A DNA stretch of 64,000 nt. It comes from Variovorax sp. PAMC26660 (GTDB taxonomy: Bacteria; Pseudomonadota; Gammaproteobacteria; Burkholderiales; Burkholderiaceae_C). The notes beneath the pieces are model-generated. The model worked only from the letters and a program-made list of their open reading frames with translations, was not told the DNA's origin and ran no database searches. Shown here one piece after another: positions 49,962-60,057 of this stretch. Within the stretch, counting starts at the first letter, position 1. The number at the start of each line of letters is the position of its first letter. The position numbers and the translations under genes were made by a program. The stretch lies in NCBI RefSeq assembly GCF_014302995.1, contig NZ_CP060295.1:3835501-3899500 (forward strand), read 5' to 3'.

Positions 49962-50704
49962 AAACACGATCTAATCTGTCATTTGCTATGAAAAATATAG
50001 CTCAATACGCCCGTTGGACGGGCGCTGCAGCCGCTTTTGCACTCGTGGCCGGATGCGCCACCGGCCCCAATGCCAATCCGGCCGACCCGTTCGAGCCATT
50101 GAACCGTGGTGTTTCGAGTTTCAATGAAACTGTCGACGATGCGGTGCTGGTCCCCGTGGCCACCGCTTACCAGCGAGTCCTGCCCTCGATGGTGCGCTCG
50201 GGCGTGAACAACTTCTTCAACAACATCGGCGACGTCTGGAGCCTGGCCAACAATGTGGCCCAGCTCAAGCTGCAGGGCAGTGCAGAGACCTTCATGCGGC
50301 TCAACGTGAACACGTTCTTCGGGCTCGGCGGGCTGTTGGATGTCGCGAGCGAAGCCGGCATCCAGCGCCATGAGGAAGATTTCGGGCAGACGCTCGGCTA
50401 TTGGGGCGTAGGTTCCGGTCCTTATGTGGTGCTGCCATTGCTGGGGCCGTCGACTCTGCGTGACACCGTGGCAAAACCGTTGGACTACTACGGCGACCCG
50501 CTGGCGCACATGGACGACGTCCGCTGGCGCAATTCGCTGGTCGCCCTGCGCGTGGTGGACACGCGCGCGCAATACCTGCGTGCGGGCCGTCTGATCGGCG
50601 ACGCGGCGCTCGACAAGTACTCGTTCACGCGCGATGCGTTCCTGCAGCGCCGCCGCAGCCAGGTCTACGACGGCAACCCACCGGACGATGGCGCCGGAAA
50701 GTAA
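49958..50704 (+). CDS. mlaA: Outer-membrane lipoprotein MlaA (VacJ)
   Basis: A 248-residue lipoprotein removing phospholipid from the outer leaflet. Lipobox LVAGC (Cys33); the MlaA fold begins with ANPADPFEPLNRGVSSFNE and has LGYWGVGSGPYVVLPLLGP and TVAKPLDYYGDP. The ATG at 49958 overlaps mlaD; a second at 49988 gives a shorter signal peptide and is equally possible. In E. coli mlaA sits apart from mlaFEDCB; here it is inside. Confidence 0.94.
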   Translation: MKTRSNLSFAMKNIAQYARWTGAAAAFALVAGCATGPNANPADPFEPLNRGVSSFNETVDDAVLVPVATAYQRVLPSMVRSGVNNFFNNIGDVWSLANNVAQLKLQGSAETFMRLNVNTFFGLGGLLDVASEAGIQRHEEDFGQTLGYWGVGSGPYVVLPLLGPSTLRDTVAKPLDYYGDPLAHMDDVRWRNSLVALRVVDTRAQYLRAGRLIGDAALDKYSFTRDAFLQRRRSQVYDGNPPDDGAGK

Positions 50705-50726
50705 GAGCATGGGGAAGGCGGGTGAT

Positions 50727-50757
50727 GAAGCTGCTTGCATCCGGTTGCAAGGCTTCA
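50727..50757 (+). other. Hairpin in the mlaA-mlaC gap
   Basis: In the 165-base gap between mlaA and mlaC, gaagc..gcttgca pairs with ttgcaaggcttc as an interrupted stem. There is no T-run. It could slow read-through or protect the mlaC transcript. The rest of the gap shows no gene. Confidence 0.35.
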
Positions 50758-50869
50758 CCTGCCAGACAGGAACCCGGTCGGCCCTGCGCCGCTCGAATCC
50801 GTTTCTGTCTCAGTACTTCGCTTCTTGCGTGTACTTCGTAGATTTTCAAATTTGATTGAGGGACTCACC

Positions 50870-51526
50870 ATGAACAACAAGACCTTGCAACGACGCGATC
50901 TCGGCCGCCTGGTGCTGGCCGGTGCCTTGCTGTTCGGCGCCGCCATGTCTTTCGTGCAGCCTGCGCGCGCGGCCGATGAAACGCCCGACGCGCTCGTCAA
51001 GCGCCTGTCGACCGACGTGCTGGACACGATCAAGGCCGACTCGTCCATCAAGACCGGCGACATCAACAAGATCATGCTGCTGGTCGACAGCAAGATCATG
51101 CCCAACGTCAACTTCCAGCGCATGACGGCTTCCGCCGTCGGCCCGGCCTGGCGCCAGGCCACGCCCGAGCAGCAAAAGCGGCTGCAGGACGAATTCAAGA
51201 CCCTGCTCGTGCGTACCTACGCCGGCGCGCTCGACCAGGTGACCGACCAGACCGTCACGATCCGCCCCTTCCGCGGCGCCGCCACCGACACCGATGTGCT
51301 GGTGCGCACCGAGGTCAAGGGCCGCGGCGATCCCGTGCAGCTCGACTACCGCCTCGAGAAGACGCCCGGACAGGGCGCCGGCTGGAAGGTCTACAACCTG
51401 AATGTGCTGGGCGTCTGGCTGGTCGACACCTACCGAACCCAGTTCGCGCAGGAGATCAACAAGAGCGGGATCGACGGCCTGATTGCCGCGCTGGCCGCGC
51501 GCAACAAGGGCAACGCCAAGGGCTGA
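50870..51526 (+). CDS. mlaC: Phospholipid-binding periplasmic protein MlaC
   Basis: A 218-residue carrier shuttling phospholipid between MlaA and MlaD. Signal peptide to about residue 34 (ARAA); the fold has PDALVKRLSTDVLDTIKAD, FQRMTASAVGPAWRQATPEQ and WKVYNLNVLGVWLVDTYRTQF, standard for MlaC (Tol_Tol_Ttg2). ATG 50870 after a gagggac site; the frame upstream is the intergenic gap. Confidence 0.95.
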   Translation: MNNKTLQRRDLGRLVLAGALLFGAAMSFVQPARAADETPDALVKRLSTDVLDTIKADSSIKTGDINKIMLLVDSKIMPNVNFQRMTASAVGPAWRQATPEQQKRLQDEFKTLLVRTYAGALDQVTDQTVTIRPFRGAATDTDVLVRTEVKGRGDPVQLDYRLEKTPGQGAGWKVYNLNVLGVWLVDTYRTQFAQEINKSGIDGLIAALAARNKGNAKG

Positions 51527-51541
51527 CGAGCCAACGCCATC

Positions 51542-51817
51542 ATGCTGGTCCTGCCTACCAAGCTCACCCACGACGAGGCCCCCGCCTGCATGCGCATGCT
51601 GCAGCAGGGGCTGAAGGGCCAGACGGATTCGTCGTCGACCGTGGTCGACGCCACCGCGCTGGCGCAGTTCGATTCGTCGGCATTGGCCGTGCTGCTCGAA
51701 TGCCGGCGTGAGTCGAGCGCGCTGGGTCGAGGCTTTGCGGTCAAGGGCCTGTCGCCCCGGCTGCGTGAGCTGGCGGCGCTGTACGGTATCGCGGGCCTTT
51801 TGCCCGCCGCGCCCTGA
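51542..51817 (+). CDS. mlaB: STAS-domain protein MlaB
   Basis: A 91-residue cytoplasmic STAS protein, activator of MlaF. The VVDATALAQFDSSALAVLLE segment is the STAS phospho-loop equivalent; DSSAL is kept. 15 bases after mlaC, last gene of the mla set. Shorter than E. coli MlaB by only a few residues. Confidence 0.88.
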   Translation: MLVLPTKLTHDEAPACMRMLQQGLKGQTDSSSTVVDATALAQFDSSALAVLLECRRESSALGRGFAVKGLSPRLRELAALYGIAGLLPAAP

Positions 51818-51850
51818 AAAAGTAACAGCCCCGTAAAATCACGGGCTCCC

Positions 51851-52798
51851 ATGCCCGCGATCTCATTCCAATCGGTCTCCAAGACCTACCCCCCCTCAAA
51901 ACAGCAAAAAGCCCAAGGCAAACAAGGGTTGCGGGCTGTCGACGAGGTCAGCTTCCAGATCGAGCCGGGCGAGTTCTTCGGCCTGCTCGGCCCCAACGGC
52001 GCTGGCAAGACCACCCTGATCAGCATGCTCGCCGGGCTCGCGCGTCCCACGGCCGGTGCCATCAGCGTCCATGGTTTCGACGTGCAACGGGACTACGCCG
52101 AGGCGCGGCGCCAGTTGGGCATCGTGCCGCAGGAACTGGTGTTCGACCCCTTCTTCAATGTGCGCGAGTCGCTGCGCATCCAGTCGGGCTACTTCGGCAT
52201 CAAGAACAACGACGACTGGATCGACGAACTCCTGCACAGCCTGGGCCTGACCGACAAGGCCACGGCCAACATGCGCCAGCTTTCCGGCGGCATGAAGCGC
52301 CGCGTGCTGGTGGCACAGGCGCTGGTGCACAAGCCGCCGGTGATCGTGCTCGACGAGCCCACGGCCGGTGTCGACGTCGAGTTGCGCCAGACGCTCTGGC
52401 AGTTCGTCGCCAAGCTCAACAAGCAGGGCAGCACCGTGCTGCTGACCACCCATTACCTCGAAGAAGCCGAGGCGCTGTGCAGCCGCATCGCAATGCTGAA
52501 GCTGGGCCGCGTGATCGCGCTCGACCGCACCAGCGAACTGCTCAAGTCGGCCGCCAGCAACGTGCTGCGCTTCAAGACCGACGCCATGCTGCCCTGGGCC
52601 ATTGCGCAGCATGCGCGCATCACCGGGCGCATCGTGCAGTTGCCGGCGCAGAACGCCCATGAAGTCGAACAACTGCTGGCTGCGATCCGCGAAGCCGGCG
52701 TCGCGGTGGAAGACGTGGAAATGCGCAAGGCCGACCTGGAAGACGTGTTCATCGACCTGATGGCGGGCGAACAGACGCCGCTGGAGGTCGCGAGATGA
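51851..52798 (+). CDS. ABC exporter ATPase (YadG-like)
   Basis: A 315-residue ATPase with Walker A GPNGAGKTT, signature LSGGMKRRV, Walker B VIVLDEPTAGVD and H-loop TTHYLEEAE; a C-terminal extension after about residue 225 follows the drug/polysaccharide exporter type. Closest by feel to E. coli YadG. A small hairpin (agccccgt/acgggct) lies just before the ATG. Overlaps the permease by 4 bases. Confidence 0.88.
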   Translation: MPAISFQSVSKTYPPSKQQKAQGKQGLRAVDEVSFQIEPGEFFGLLGPNGAGKTTLISMLAGLARPTAGAISVHGFDVQRDYAEARRQLGIVPQELVFDPFFNVRESLRIQSGYFGIKNNDDWIDELLHSLGLTDKATANMRQLSGGMKRRVLVAQALVHKPPVIVLDEPTAGVDVELRQTLWQFVAKLNKQGSTVLLTTHYLEEAEALCSRIAMLKLGRVIALDRTSELLKSAASNVLRFKTDAMLPWAIAQHARITGRIVQLPAQNAHEVEQLLAAIREAGVAVEDVEMRKADLEDVFIDLMAGEQTPLEVAR

Positions 52799-53559
52799 TG
52801 GCTGTCACGGGCTGGCGCGCGCTGCTCTACAAAGAAACGCTGCGCTTCTGGAAGGTCGGCTTTCAGACCGTCGGCGCGCCGGTGCTCACCGCGCTGCTGT
52901 ACCTCATGGTGTTCGGACACGTGCTCGAAGGCCGGGTGACGGTCTACGGCACTGTCGGCTACACGGCCTTCCTGGTGCCCGGCCTCGTGATGATGAGCAT
53001 CCTGCAGAACGCGTTCGCCAACAGCTCGTCGTCGATCATCCAGAGCAAGATCATGGGCAACCTGGTCTTCGTGCTGCTCACGCCGCTGTCGCACTGGGGC
53101 TGGTTTTTCGCCTACGTAGGCTCGTCGATCATCCGCGGGCTGGCCGTGGGGTTGGGCGTGTTCGTGGTCACGATGTTCTTCGCCATGCCGAATTTCGTTG
53201 CGCCGGTCTGGATCATCGTTTTCGCGTTGCTGGGTGCCGCGATGCTCGGCACGCTAGGCCTTATCGCCGGGCTCTGGGCCGAGAAGTTCGACCAGATGGC
53301 TGTGTTCCAGAACTTCCTGATCATGCCCATGACCTTCCTGTCGGGCGTGTTCTATTCGATCGGCTCACTGCCGCCCTTCTGGCAGAAGGTGAGCCACCTG
53401 AACCCGTTCTTCTACATGATCGACGGCTTCCGCTACGGTTTCTTCGGCGTGAGCGACGCCTCGCCCTGGCTCAGCCTGGGTATCGTCGGCACCGCCTGGC
53501 TGGTGGTGAGCGTCATCGCCGTCCACCTTCTCCGCATCGGCTACAAAATCCGCGGTTGA
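52795..53559 (+). CDS. ABC-2 type exporter permease (YadH-like)
   Basis: A 254-residue membrane protein with six hydrophobic segments of the ABC-2 family; marks are YKETLRFWKVGFQTVGAPVL and FLSGVFYSIGSLPPFW. Pairs with the ATPase upstream. The exported substrate is unknown. It stands between mlaB and ibaG, genes that adjoin in E. coli, which suggests an envelope role. Confidence 0.88.
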   Translation: MMAVTGWRALLYKETLRFWKVGFQTVGAPVLTALLYLMVFGHVLEGRVTVYGTVGYTAFLVPGLVMMSILQNAFANSSSSIIQSKIMGNLVFVLLTPLSHWGWFFAYVGSSIIRGLAVGLGVFVVTMFFAMPNFVAPVWIIVFALLGAAMLGTLGLIAGLWAEKFDQMAVFQNFLIMPMTFLSGVFYSIGSLPPFWQKVSHLNPFFYMIDGFRYGFFGVSDASPWLSLGIVGTAWLVVSVIAVHLLRIGYKIRG

Positions 53560-53578
53560 CCGCTTCTTTCCAGACCCC

Positions 53579-53821
53579 ATGACCGCCGAACAACTCCAGG
53601 CCCTGATCCAGTCCCACCTTCCCTGCGAACACATCACGCTCGAAGGCGACGGCCGACATTGGTACGCGACCATCGTCTCGGCCGAATTCGAGGGCAAGCG
53701 CGCCATCCAGCGCCACCAACGGGTCTACGCCACCCTCGGTGCGAAAATGCACACCGACGAGGTGCATGCGCTTTCGATGAAGACCTACACGCCGGCCGAA
53801 TGGGCGGCAGTGGAAAAATGA
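53579..53821 (+). CDS. ibaG: BolA-family protein IbaG
   Basis: An 80-residue BolA-like protein. The core GRHWYATIVSAEFEGKRAIQRHQRVYATL and the conserved His in MHTDEVHALSMKT fit IbaG/BolA, which with monothiol glutaredoxin handles Fe-S clusters. Placement directly before murA matches E. coli yrbA-murA, hence IbaG. Confidence 0.9.
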   Translation: MTAEQLQALIQSHLPCEHITLEGDGRHWYATIVSAEFEGKRAIQRHQRVYATLGAKMHTDEVHALSMKTYTPAEWAAVEK

Positions 53822-53863
53822 CTTTCCGGCCCCTGCGGGCCCCCTGATTTCGCTGGAACTTCG

Positions 53864-55153
53864 ATGGACAAACTTCTGATTCGCGGCGGGCGCCAGCTTC
53901 GCGGCGAAGTACTCATTTCCGGCGCCAAGAACGCCGCGTTGCCCGAGCTGTGCGCGGTGCTCTTGACCGACCAGCCCGTGACGCTGCACAACGTGCCGCG
54001 CCTGCAGGACGTGTCGACCATGCTCAAGCTGGTGCGCAACATGGGCGTGACCGCCGAGCGCGACGACAACGGCACGGTGAGCCTGAACGCCGCCGACCTG
54101 ACCAACCCTGAGGCGCCCTACGAGCTGGTGAAGACCATGCGCGCTTCGGTGCTGGCCCTGGGCCCGCTGTTGGCCCGCTTCGGCCACGCCAAGGTCTCGC
54201 TGCCCGGCGGCTGCGCCATCGGCTCGCGGCCGGTCGACCAGCACATCAAGGGCCTGCAGGCCATGGGCGCCGAGATCGTGGTCGAGCACGGCTACATGAT
54301 CGCCAGCCTGCCGGAAGGGCGCACGCGCCTGAAGGGCGCGCGCATCCTGACCGACATGGTCACCGTCACCGGCACCGAGAACTTCCTGATGGCCGCCGCG
54401 CTGGCCGAGGGCGAGACACTGCTCGAAAACGCCGCGCAGGAGCCCGAGATCGTCGACCTCGCCGAAATGCTGATCCGCATGGGCGCGAAGATCCAGGGCC
54501 ACGGCACCAGCCACATCCGCATCCAGGGCGTCGAGAAGCTGCACGGCTGCGAGCACGCCGTGGTGGCCGACCGCATCGAGGCCGGCACCTTCCTGTGCGC
54601 CGTCGCGGCCACGGGCGGCGACGTGTTCCTGCGCCACGCCCGCGCCGACCACATGGACGCCGTGATCGACAAGCTGCGCGACGCCGGCTGCACGGTCGTG
54701 CCCGAAGAGGGCGGCGTGCGCATCAGCTCCAAGGCTCCAGCCAGCGAGCACCTGAAGGCGCAGAGCTTCAGCACCACCGAATACCCCGGCTTCCCAACCG
54801 ACATGCAGGCCCAGTTCATGGCCCTGAACGTGATCGCGCGCGGCGCTTCGATGGTCACCGAAACCATCTTCGAGAACCGCTTCATGCACGTGAACGAGAT
54901 GGTCCGCCTGGGCGCGACCATTCACGTCGAAGGCAAGGTCGCGATGGTCGAGGGCGTGCAGCAGCTCTCGGGCGCCACCGTGATGGCCACCGACCTGCGC
55001 GCCTCCGCCAGCCTCGTGATCGCCGGCCTCGTGGCCGAGGGCGAGACGCTGGTCGACCGCATCTATCACCTCGACCGTGGGTACGACCGCATGGAAGCCA
55101 AGCTGCGCGGCCTGGGTGCCGACATCGAACGCGTGACCGGAGCCGCCGCATGA
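53864..55153 (+). CDS. murA: UDP-N-acetylglucosamine 1-carboxyvinyltransferase
   Basis: A 429-residue cytoplasmic enzyme that starts peptidoglycan precursor synthesis by adding enolpyruvate to UDP-GlcNAc. The active-site loop is [15 protein letters not shown] with Cys117, the fosfomycin target. N-terminal [14 protein letters not shown] and C-terminal [14 protein letters not shown] are typical. ATGA overlap with hisG ties it to the his operon. Confidence 0.98.
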   Translation: MDKLLIRGGRQLRGEVLISGAKNAALPELCAVLLTDQPVTLHNVPRLQDVSTMLKLVRNMGVTAERDDNGTVSLNAADLTNPEAPYELVKTMRASVLALGPLLARFGHAKVSLPGGCAIGSRPVDQHIKGLQAMGAEIVVEHGYMIASLPEGRTRLKGARILTDMVTVTGTENFLMAAALAEGETLLENAAQEPEIVDLAEMLIRMGAKIQGHGTSHIRIQGVEKLHGCEHAVVADRIEAGTFLCAVAATGGDVFLRHARADHMDAVIDKLRDAGCTVVPEEGGVRISSKAPASEHLKAQSFSTTEYPGFPTDMQAQFMALNVIARGASMVTETIFENRFMHVNEMVRLGATIHVEGKVAMVEGVQQLSGATVMATDLRASASLVIAGLVAEGETLVDRIYHLDRGYDRMEAKLRGLGADIERVTGAAA

Positions 55154-55794
55154 TCACGCTCGCCCTCTCCAAAGGCCGCATCTTCGAAGAGACGATGCCC
55201 CTGCTGGCCGCCGCCGGCATCGAGGTCACTGAAGACCCCGAGAAGTCGCGCAAGCTCATTCTCGAAACCACCCGGCCCGATGTGCGCGTGGTGCTGGTGC
55301 GTGCCTCCGACGTGCCCACCTACGTGCAGTACGGCGGCGCCGACCTCGGCGTGACCGGCTCCGACGTGCTGCTCGAGCACGGCAACCAGGGCCTGTACCA
55401 GCCGCTGGACCTGCGCATTGCCGCCTGCCGCCTGAGCGTGGCGGTGCGCGCCGACTACGACTACGCCTCGGCCGTGAAGCAGGGCTCGCGCCTGCGCGTG
55501 GCGACCAAGTACGTGGGCCTTGCACGCGACTTCTTCGCCAGCAAGGGCGTGCACGTCGACCTGATCAAGCTCTACGGCAGCATGGAGCTGGCGCCGCTCA
55601 CGGGCCTGGCCGACGCCATCGTCGACCTGGTCTCGACCGGCAACACGCTCAAGGCCAACCACCTCGTCGAGGTGGAACGCATCATGGACATCAGCGCGCG
55701 CCTTGTGGTCAACCAGGCCGCGCTCAAGCTCAAGCGCGAGCCGATCCGCCGCATCATCGACGCCTTCGCGTCAGCCATCCCTCCCGCCAAATGA
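55150..55794 (+). CDS. hisG: ATP phosphoribosyltransferase, short form
   Basis: A 214-residue catalytic subunit, first step of histidine synthesis. [16 protein letters not shown] and the PRPP loop [14 protein letters not shown] are visible. The regulatory ACT-like domain is absent, so this is the short form that needs HisZ, which is not in the window. Overlaps murA and hisD by 4 bases each. Confidence 0.96.
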   Translation: MITLALSKGRIFEETMPLLAAAGIEVTEDPEKSRKLILETTRPDVRVVLVRASDVPTYVQYGGADLGVTGSDVLLEHGNQGLYQPLDLRIAACRLSVAVRADYDYASAVKQGSRLRVATKYVGLARDFFASKGVHVDLIKLYGSMELAPLTGLADAIVDLVSTGNTLKANHLVEVERIMDISARLVVNQAALKLKREPIRRIIDAFASAIPPAK

Positions 55795-57113
55795 CTCTGA
55801 AAGCAGCCCCCGCCCGACTCTCCACGACTTCAGCCAGCTTCGATGCTGAATTCAAGGCGCGGCTGCATTGGTCCGCAGATGCGGACGCGGCCATCGAGAA
55901 GGTGGTGGCCGACATCCTGGCCGACGTGCAAAAGCGCGGTGACGAGGCGGTGCTGGAGTACACCAACCGCTTCGACAAGCTGGGTGCTGCCACCCTGCCC
56001 GAGCTGGAACTCACGCAGGCCGAACTGAAGGCCGCCTTCGAGTCGCTGCCCGCCGCGCAGCGCGACGCGCTCGAAGCCGCTGCGCGCCGCGTGCGCAGTT
56101 ACCACGAGGCCCAGAAGAAGGCGAGCGGCGAGAGCTGGAGCTATCGCGATGCCGATGGCACGCTGCTCGGCCAGAAGGTCACGCCGCTCGATCGCGTCGG
56201 CATCTACGTGCCGGGTGGCAAGGCGGCCTATCCGTCGAGCGTGCTGATGAACGCCATTCCCGCACACGTCGCGGGCGTGGCCGAAATCATCATGGTCGTG
56301 CCCACGCCCAAGGGCGAGAAGAACCCGCTCGTGCTCGCCGCCGCCTATGTGGCCGGCGTGACGCGCGGCTTCACCATCGGCGGCGCCCAGGCCGTGGCCG
56401 CGCTGGCCTACGGCACCGCCACCATTCCTGCGGTCGACAAGATCACCGGCCCCGGCAACGCCTATGTGGCCGCTGCCAAGCGCCGCGTGTTCGGCACCGT
56501 GGGCATCGACATGATCGCGGGCCCGAGCGAGATCCTCGTGCTGGCCGACGGCACCACGCCGCCCGAGTGGGTGGCCATGGACCTGTTCAGCCAGGCCGAG
56601 CACGACGAGTTGGCCCAGAGCATCCTGCTGTGCCCCGACGCCGCCTACATCGACCGCGTGCAGGCCGAGATCGACCGCCTGCTGCCGACCATGCCGCGCG
56701 CGGAAATCATCGCCGCCTCGCTCAATGGCCGTGGTGCGCTGATCCATACGAAGAGCATGGAAGAGGCCTGCGAGATCAGCAACCGCATTGCGCCTGAACA
56801 CCTGGAAGTCAGCAGCAGCGAGCCCAACCGCTGGGAGCCCTTGCTGCGCCACGCCGGCGCGATCTTCCTGGGCGCCTTCACCAGCGAGAGCCTGGGCGAT
56901 TACTGCGCAGGCCCGAATCACGTGCTGCCGACCAGCGGCACGGCGCGCTTTTCGAGCCCGCTGGGTGTCTACGACTTCCAGAAGCGCTCCAGCCTGATCG
57001 AAGTCAGCGAAGCCGGTGCCCAGGTGCTCGGCCCGATCGCCGTCACGCTGGCCGAAGGCGAAGGCCTGCAGGCGCATGCTGAAGCTGCCCGTCTGCGCCT
57101 GCGTAAGATCTGA
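55791..57113 (+). CDS. hisD: Histidinol dehydrogenase
   Basis: A 440-residue zinc enzyme oxidising histidinol to histidine. NAD-region [18 protein letters not shown] and [12 protein letters not shown], the loop [12 protein letters not shown] and zinc ligands in SQAEHDE are present. Begins at the ATGA overlap with hisG. Followed by two non-his genes instead of hisC. Confidence 0.97.
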   Translation: MTLKAAPARLSTTSASFDAEFKARLHWSADADAAIEKVVADILADVQKRGDEAVLEYTNRFDKLGAATLPELELTQAELKAAFESLPAAQRDALEAAARRVRSYHEAQKKASGESWSYRDADGTLLGQKVTPLDRVGIYVPGGKAAYPSSVLMNAIPAHVAGVAEIIMVVPTPKGEKNPLVLAAAYVAGVTRGFTIGGAQAVAALAYGTATIPAVDKITGPGNAYVAAAKRRVFGTVGIDMIAGPSEILVLADGTTPPEWVAMDLFSQAEHDELAQSILLCPDAAYIDRVQAEIDRLLPTMPRAEIIAASLNGRGALIHTKSMEEACEISNRIAPEHLEVSSSEPNRWEPLLRHAGAIFLGAFTSESLGDYCAGPNHVLPTSGTARFSSPLGVYDFQKRSSLIEVSEAGAQVLGPIAVTLAEGEGLQAHAEAARLRLRKI

Positions 57114-57147
57114 GGCTCCATAGCCCGCTTTGGGAGGAGCAATCCAG

Positions 57148-57957
57148 ATGATTCACCGTTTCTATCGTTCGCGCCTGTTCAGGTTCGCCACCGGCCTCAT
57201 TGCAGGCGCCGCCCTGCTTGCTGCCTGCGGCCAGCAGCCACTTCGCGACCCACCGGCCGCTGCAACGCAGAGCGCCGCGGCGCCCGCGCCCGCGCAACTC
57301 GGCACCCAATGGGGCGAGGGCATCGAATCGAAGACCCGCTCGGTCTCGGCCAAGCGCCTGTCCGACCAGCCCGATGACGTGGCCTCGCTGGGTTACAACG
57401 AAGCGAACGCCGTGCGCCGCACCGTGGGCAACAACCCCGAGCGGCGCCTGAACCTGCTGCTGGCCCAGGGCGACATCGAATGGTCGGTGCTCGACGAAGA
57501 CGGCAAGCCCCTGCCGCTGCAGCGCGCGCGCCGTGCCGAGGACATGTTCCGGCTGGCCGGCGTCGAAGGCTCGCGCTACACGCTGCGCTTTCGCAACCTC
57601 AGCGACCGCAGCTACGAGGTGATCGCCACGGTCGATGGCCTCGACGTGCTCAACGGCAAGCCCGGCAGCCTGCGCAACGGTGGCTACGTGCTGAGCCCGC
57701 AGCAGTCGCTGACCATCGAAGGCTTCCGCAAGAACCAGAACGAGGTCGCGGCCTTCCGCTTTGCCGCACCGGGCCGCGCCTATGCCGCGAATTCCGAGGC
57801 TGGCGACGTGCGCAACATCGGCGTGATCGGTGCGGCCCTGTTCGAGCTTGATGAGCCCAACCTGCCGCGCCGTGCCCGCCGCGACGCGACGCCGTCGCAG
57901 CCGAGCGCCTTCCCGGCCGATGGCGCCTACGCGCCGCCGCCGCGCTATCGCAAGTGA
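57148..57957 (+). CDS. Uncharacterised lipoprotein within the his operon
   Basis: A 269-residue protein with lipobox LLAAC (Cys27) and a Pro/Ala-rich linker (28-50). The conserved part (about 130-225) has YEVIATVDGLDVLNGKPGS, NGGYVLSPQQSLTIEGFR and VAAFRF, then RNIGVIGAALFELDE; I have seen this pattern in unnamed envelope proteins but know no function. C-terminal tail is Pro-rich. A clear gggaggag site sits ahead of ATG 57148. It begins 34 bases after hisD; the next gene follows after 7 bases. Confidence 0.75.
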   Translation: MIHRFYRSRLFRFATGLIAGAALLAACGQQPLRDPPAAATQSAAAPAPAQLGTQWGEGIESKTRSVSAKRLSDQPDDVASLGYNEANAVRRTVGNNPERRLNLLLAQGDIEWSVLDEDGKPLPLQRARRAEDMFRLAGVEGSRYTLRFRNLSDRSYEVIATVDGLDVLNGKPGSLRNGGYVLSPQQSLTIEGFRKNQNEVAAFRFAAPGRAYAANSEAGDVRNIGVIGAALFELDEPNLPRRARRDATPSQPSAFPADGAYAPPPRYRK

Positions 57958-57964
57958 TCTACCG

Positions 57965-58336
57965 ATGAAACGCACCGCCGTCCAGTTGTTGCGGCGCCTG
58001 CCGGTGCTGCTGCTCGCACTGGCGGCCGGTGCGGGCGCGCAGGCCATGAGCATCCGCGAGTTGCGCACGCTCGAAGCCGCCGAGAAAGACGGCAAGGCCT
58101 ACGCCAGCTACTACCTCGTGGGCGTGCTCGAAGGCCTGCGCGAAGGCGTCGAATCGTCGCAGCGCAATGGCCAGAAGCCCTTGTTCTGCGTCGAGGGACG
58201 TCGCCTCGAACCCTCCATGGCCCGCTCGCTCTACCAGACCGAACTGACCCGCAACGCCGACAGTTACGAAGCCGACATGCCTGTGCAACTGGTCATGTCC
58301 GGCGCTTTACGAAACAGCTATCGCTGCACCCGATGA
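57965..58336 (+). CDS. Small exported protein, Rap1a/Tai-like fold (tentative)
   Basis: A 123-residue protein with a signal peptide cut near residue 27 (GAQA). The mature part is helical: YYLVGVLEGLREGVESSQ, then a Cys in PLFCVEGR, a third helix and a final Cys in NSYRC. Helix/FC/helix/C-terminal C is the layout of Rap1a-type periplasmic proteins, including type VI immunity proteins. There is no effector gene nearby, so the immunity role is not claimed. Ends in an ATGA overlap with hisC. Confidence 0.65.
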   Translation: MKRTAVQLLRRLPVLLLALAAGAGAQAMSIRELRTLEAAEKDGKAYASYYLVGVLEGLREGVESSQRNGQKPLFCVEGRRLEPSMARSLYQTELTRNADSYEADMPVQLVMSGALRNSYRCTR

Positions 58337-59424
58337 CCACCGCTCCAGATACCGCCCGCCCCCTTCAACGCATCCGCGCCGACGTGCAGTCCATGCATGC
58401 CTACGCGGTGCAGGACGCGCGCGGCTTCATCAAGCTCGACGCGATGGAAAACCCCTTCGGCCTGCCGCCCGCGCTGCAGTCCGAACTGGGCGCGCGGCTC
58501 GGTGCGCTGGCGCTGAACCGTTATCCAGGCGACCGCGGCACCGACCTGCAGCGTGCGCTGGCCACGCATGCGCAGATGCCCGAAGGCTTCAGCCTGATGC
58601 TGGGCAACGGCTCCGACGAACTGATCTCGCTGCTGGCCATTGCCTGCGACCTGCCCGGCGCCACCGTGCTGGCGCCCGTGCCCGGCTTCGTGATGTACGC
58701 CATGAGCGCGCAACTGCAGGGCCTGCGCTTCGTCGGCGTGCCGCTGACGGCGGACTTCGAGCTGGATGAGACCGCCATGCTGGCGGCCATCGCGCGCGAG
58801 AAGCCTGCCATCGTCTACCTGGCCTATCCGAACAATCCGACCGCCAACCTCTGGGACGATGCCGTCATCGAAAAAATCGTGCAGGCCCAGGGCGCGCAGG
58901 GTGGCCTGGTGGTGATCGACGAGGCCTACCAGCCCTTCGCCGCCCGCAGCTACATCGACCGGCTCGCCAGCCACGACCACGTGCTGCTGATGCGCACGCT
59001 CAGCAAGTTCGGCCTGGCCGGCATCCGCCTGGGCTACCTCATGGGGCCGGCTGCGCTGGTCGCCGAGATCGACAAGGTGCGCCCGCCCTACAACATCAGC
59101 GTGCTCAACTGCGAGTGCGCGCTGTTCGCGCTGGAGCATGCCGAGGTGTTCGAGGCCCAGGCGGCGCAGATCCGCGAGGAGCGCGAGCGCCTGATGATGG
59201 GCCTTGGCCGGCTGCCGGGCGTGAAGACCTGGCCCAGCGACGCCAACATGGTTCTTTTGCGCGTGCCCGATGCCACCAAGACCTTCGAGGGCATGAAGGC
59301 CCACGGGGTGCTGGTGAAGAACGTTTCTAAAATGCACGAACTGCTGGCCAATTGCCTGCGCCTCACCGTCGGAACGGCCGACGAGAATGCGCGGATGCTG
59401 GCGGCACTCGAAGCCTCACTATGA
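58333..59424 (+). CDS. hisC: Histidinol-phosphate aminotransferase
   Basis: A 363-residue PLP enzyme of histidine synthesis. [11 protein letters not shown], the Asp in VIDEAYQPF and PLP lysine in [16 protein letters not shown] are clear. Overlaps the preceding small gene and hisB by 4 bases. Confidence 0.96.
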   Translation: MTTAPDTARPLQRIRADVQSMHAYAVQDARGFIKLDAMENPFGLPPALQSELGARLGALALNRYPGDRGTDLQRALATHAQMPEGFSLMLGNGSDELISLLAIACDLPGATVLAPVPGFVMYAMSAQLQGLRFVGVPLTADFELDETAMLAAIAREKPAIVYLAYPNNPTANLWDDAVIEKIVQAQGAQGGLVVIDEAYQPFAARSYIDRLASHDHVLLMRTLSKFGLAGIRLGYLMGPAALVAEIDKVRPPYNISVLNCECALFALEHAEVFEAQAAQIREERERLMMGLGRLPGVKTWPSDANMVLLRVPDATKTFEGMKAHGVLVKNVSKMHELLANCLRLTVGTADENARMLAALEASL

Positions 59425-60038
59425 CCACCCCCACCACCCCGGGCAACGCCGATCGCACCGCGACGGTCACCCGCAACACCGCCGAGACGAAGATCACCGT
59501 CAGCGTGAATCTCGACGGCACCGGCAAGGCCAAGCTTTCCACCGGCATCGGCTTCTTCGACCACATGCTCGACCAGATCGCCCGCCACGGCCTGATCGAC
59601 CTCGACATCGACTGCCAGGGCGACCTGCACATCGACGGCCACCACACGGTGGAAGACGTAGGCATCACGCTCGGCCAGGCTGTGGCCCAGGCCATTGGCG
59701 ACAAGAAGGGCATTCGCCGCTACGGCCACGCCTACGTGCCGCTCGACGAAGCACTGAGCCGCGTGGTCATCGACTTCTCGGGCCGGCCCGGCCTCGTGAT
59801 GCACGTGCCCTTCACCAGCGGGATGATCGGCACCTTCGACAGCCAGCTCACCTACGAGTTCTTCCAGGGCTTCGTGAACCACGCGTTCGTGACGCTGCAC
59901 ATCGACAACCTCAAGGGCGTGAACGCGCACCACCAGTGCGAGACCGTGTTCAAGGCCTTCGCACGCGCCATGCGCGGTGCGCTGGAACTCGATCCGCGTT
60001 CCATCGGCGTCATTCCCTCGACCAAGGGTTCGCTCTGA
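59421..60038 (+). CDS. hisB: Imidazoleglycerol-phosphate dehydratase
   Basis: A 205-residue monofunctional HisB; the phosphatase half found in E. coli is absent. Metal-binding [24 protein letters not shown] and [14 protein letters not shown]. Histidinol phosphatase must come from another gene. Overlaps hisC by 4 bases and precedes hisH by 19. Confidence 0.97.
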   Translation: MTTPTTPGNADRTATVTRNTAETKITVSVNLDGTGKAKLSTGIGFFDHMLDQIARHGLIDLDIDCQGDLHIDGHHTVEDVGITLGQAVAQAIGDKKGIRRYGHAYVPLDEALSRVVIDFSGRPGLVMHVPFTSGMIGTFDSQLTYEFFQGFVNHAFVTLHIDNLKGVNAHHQCETVFKAFARAMRGALELDPRSIGVIPSTKGSL

Positions 60039-60057
60039 ATTCCTCCTGCGAACAGCC

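Noticed and set aside
57965..58336. Type VI secretion immunity protein
   Set aside because: The fold may match Rap1a, but no effector or secretion gene is nearby.
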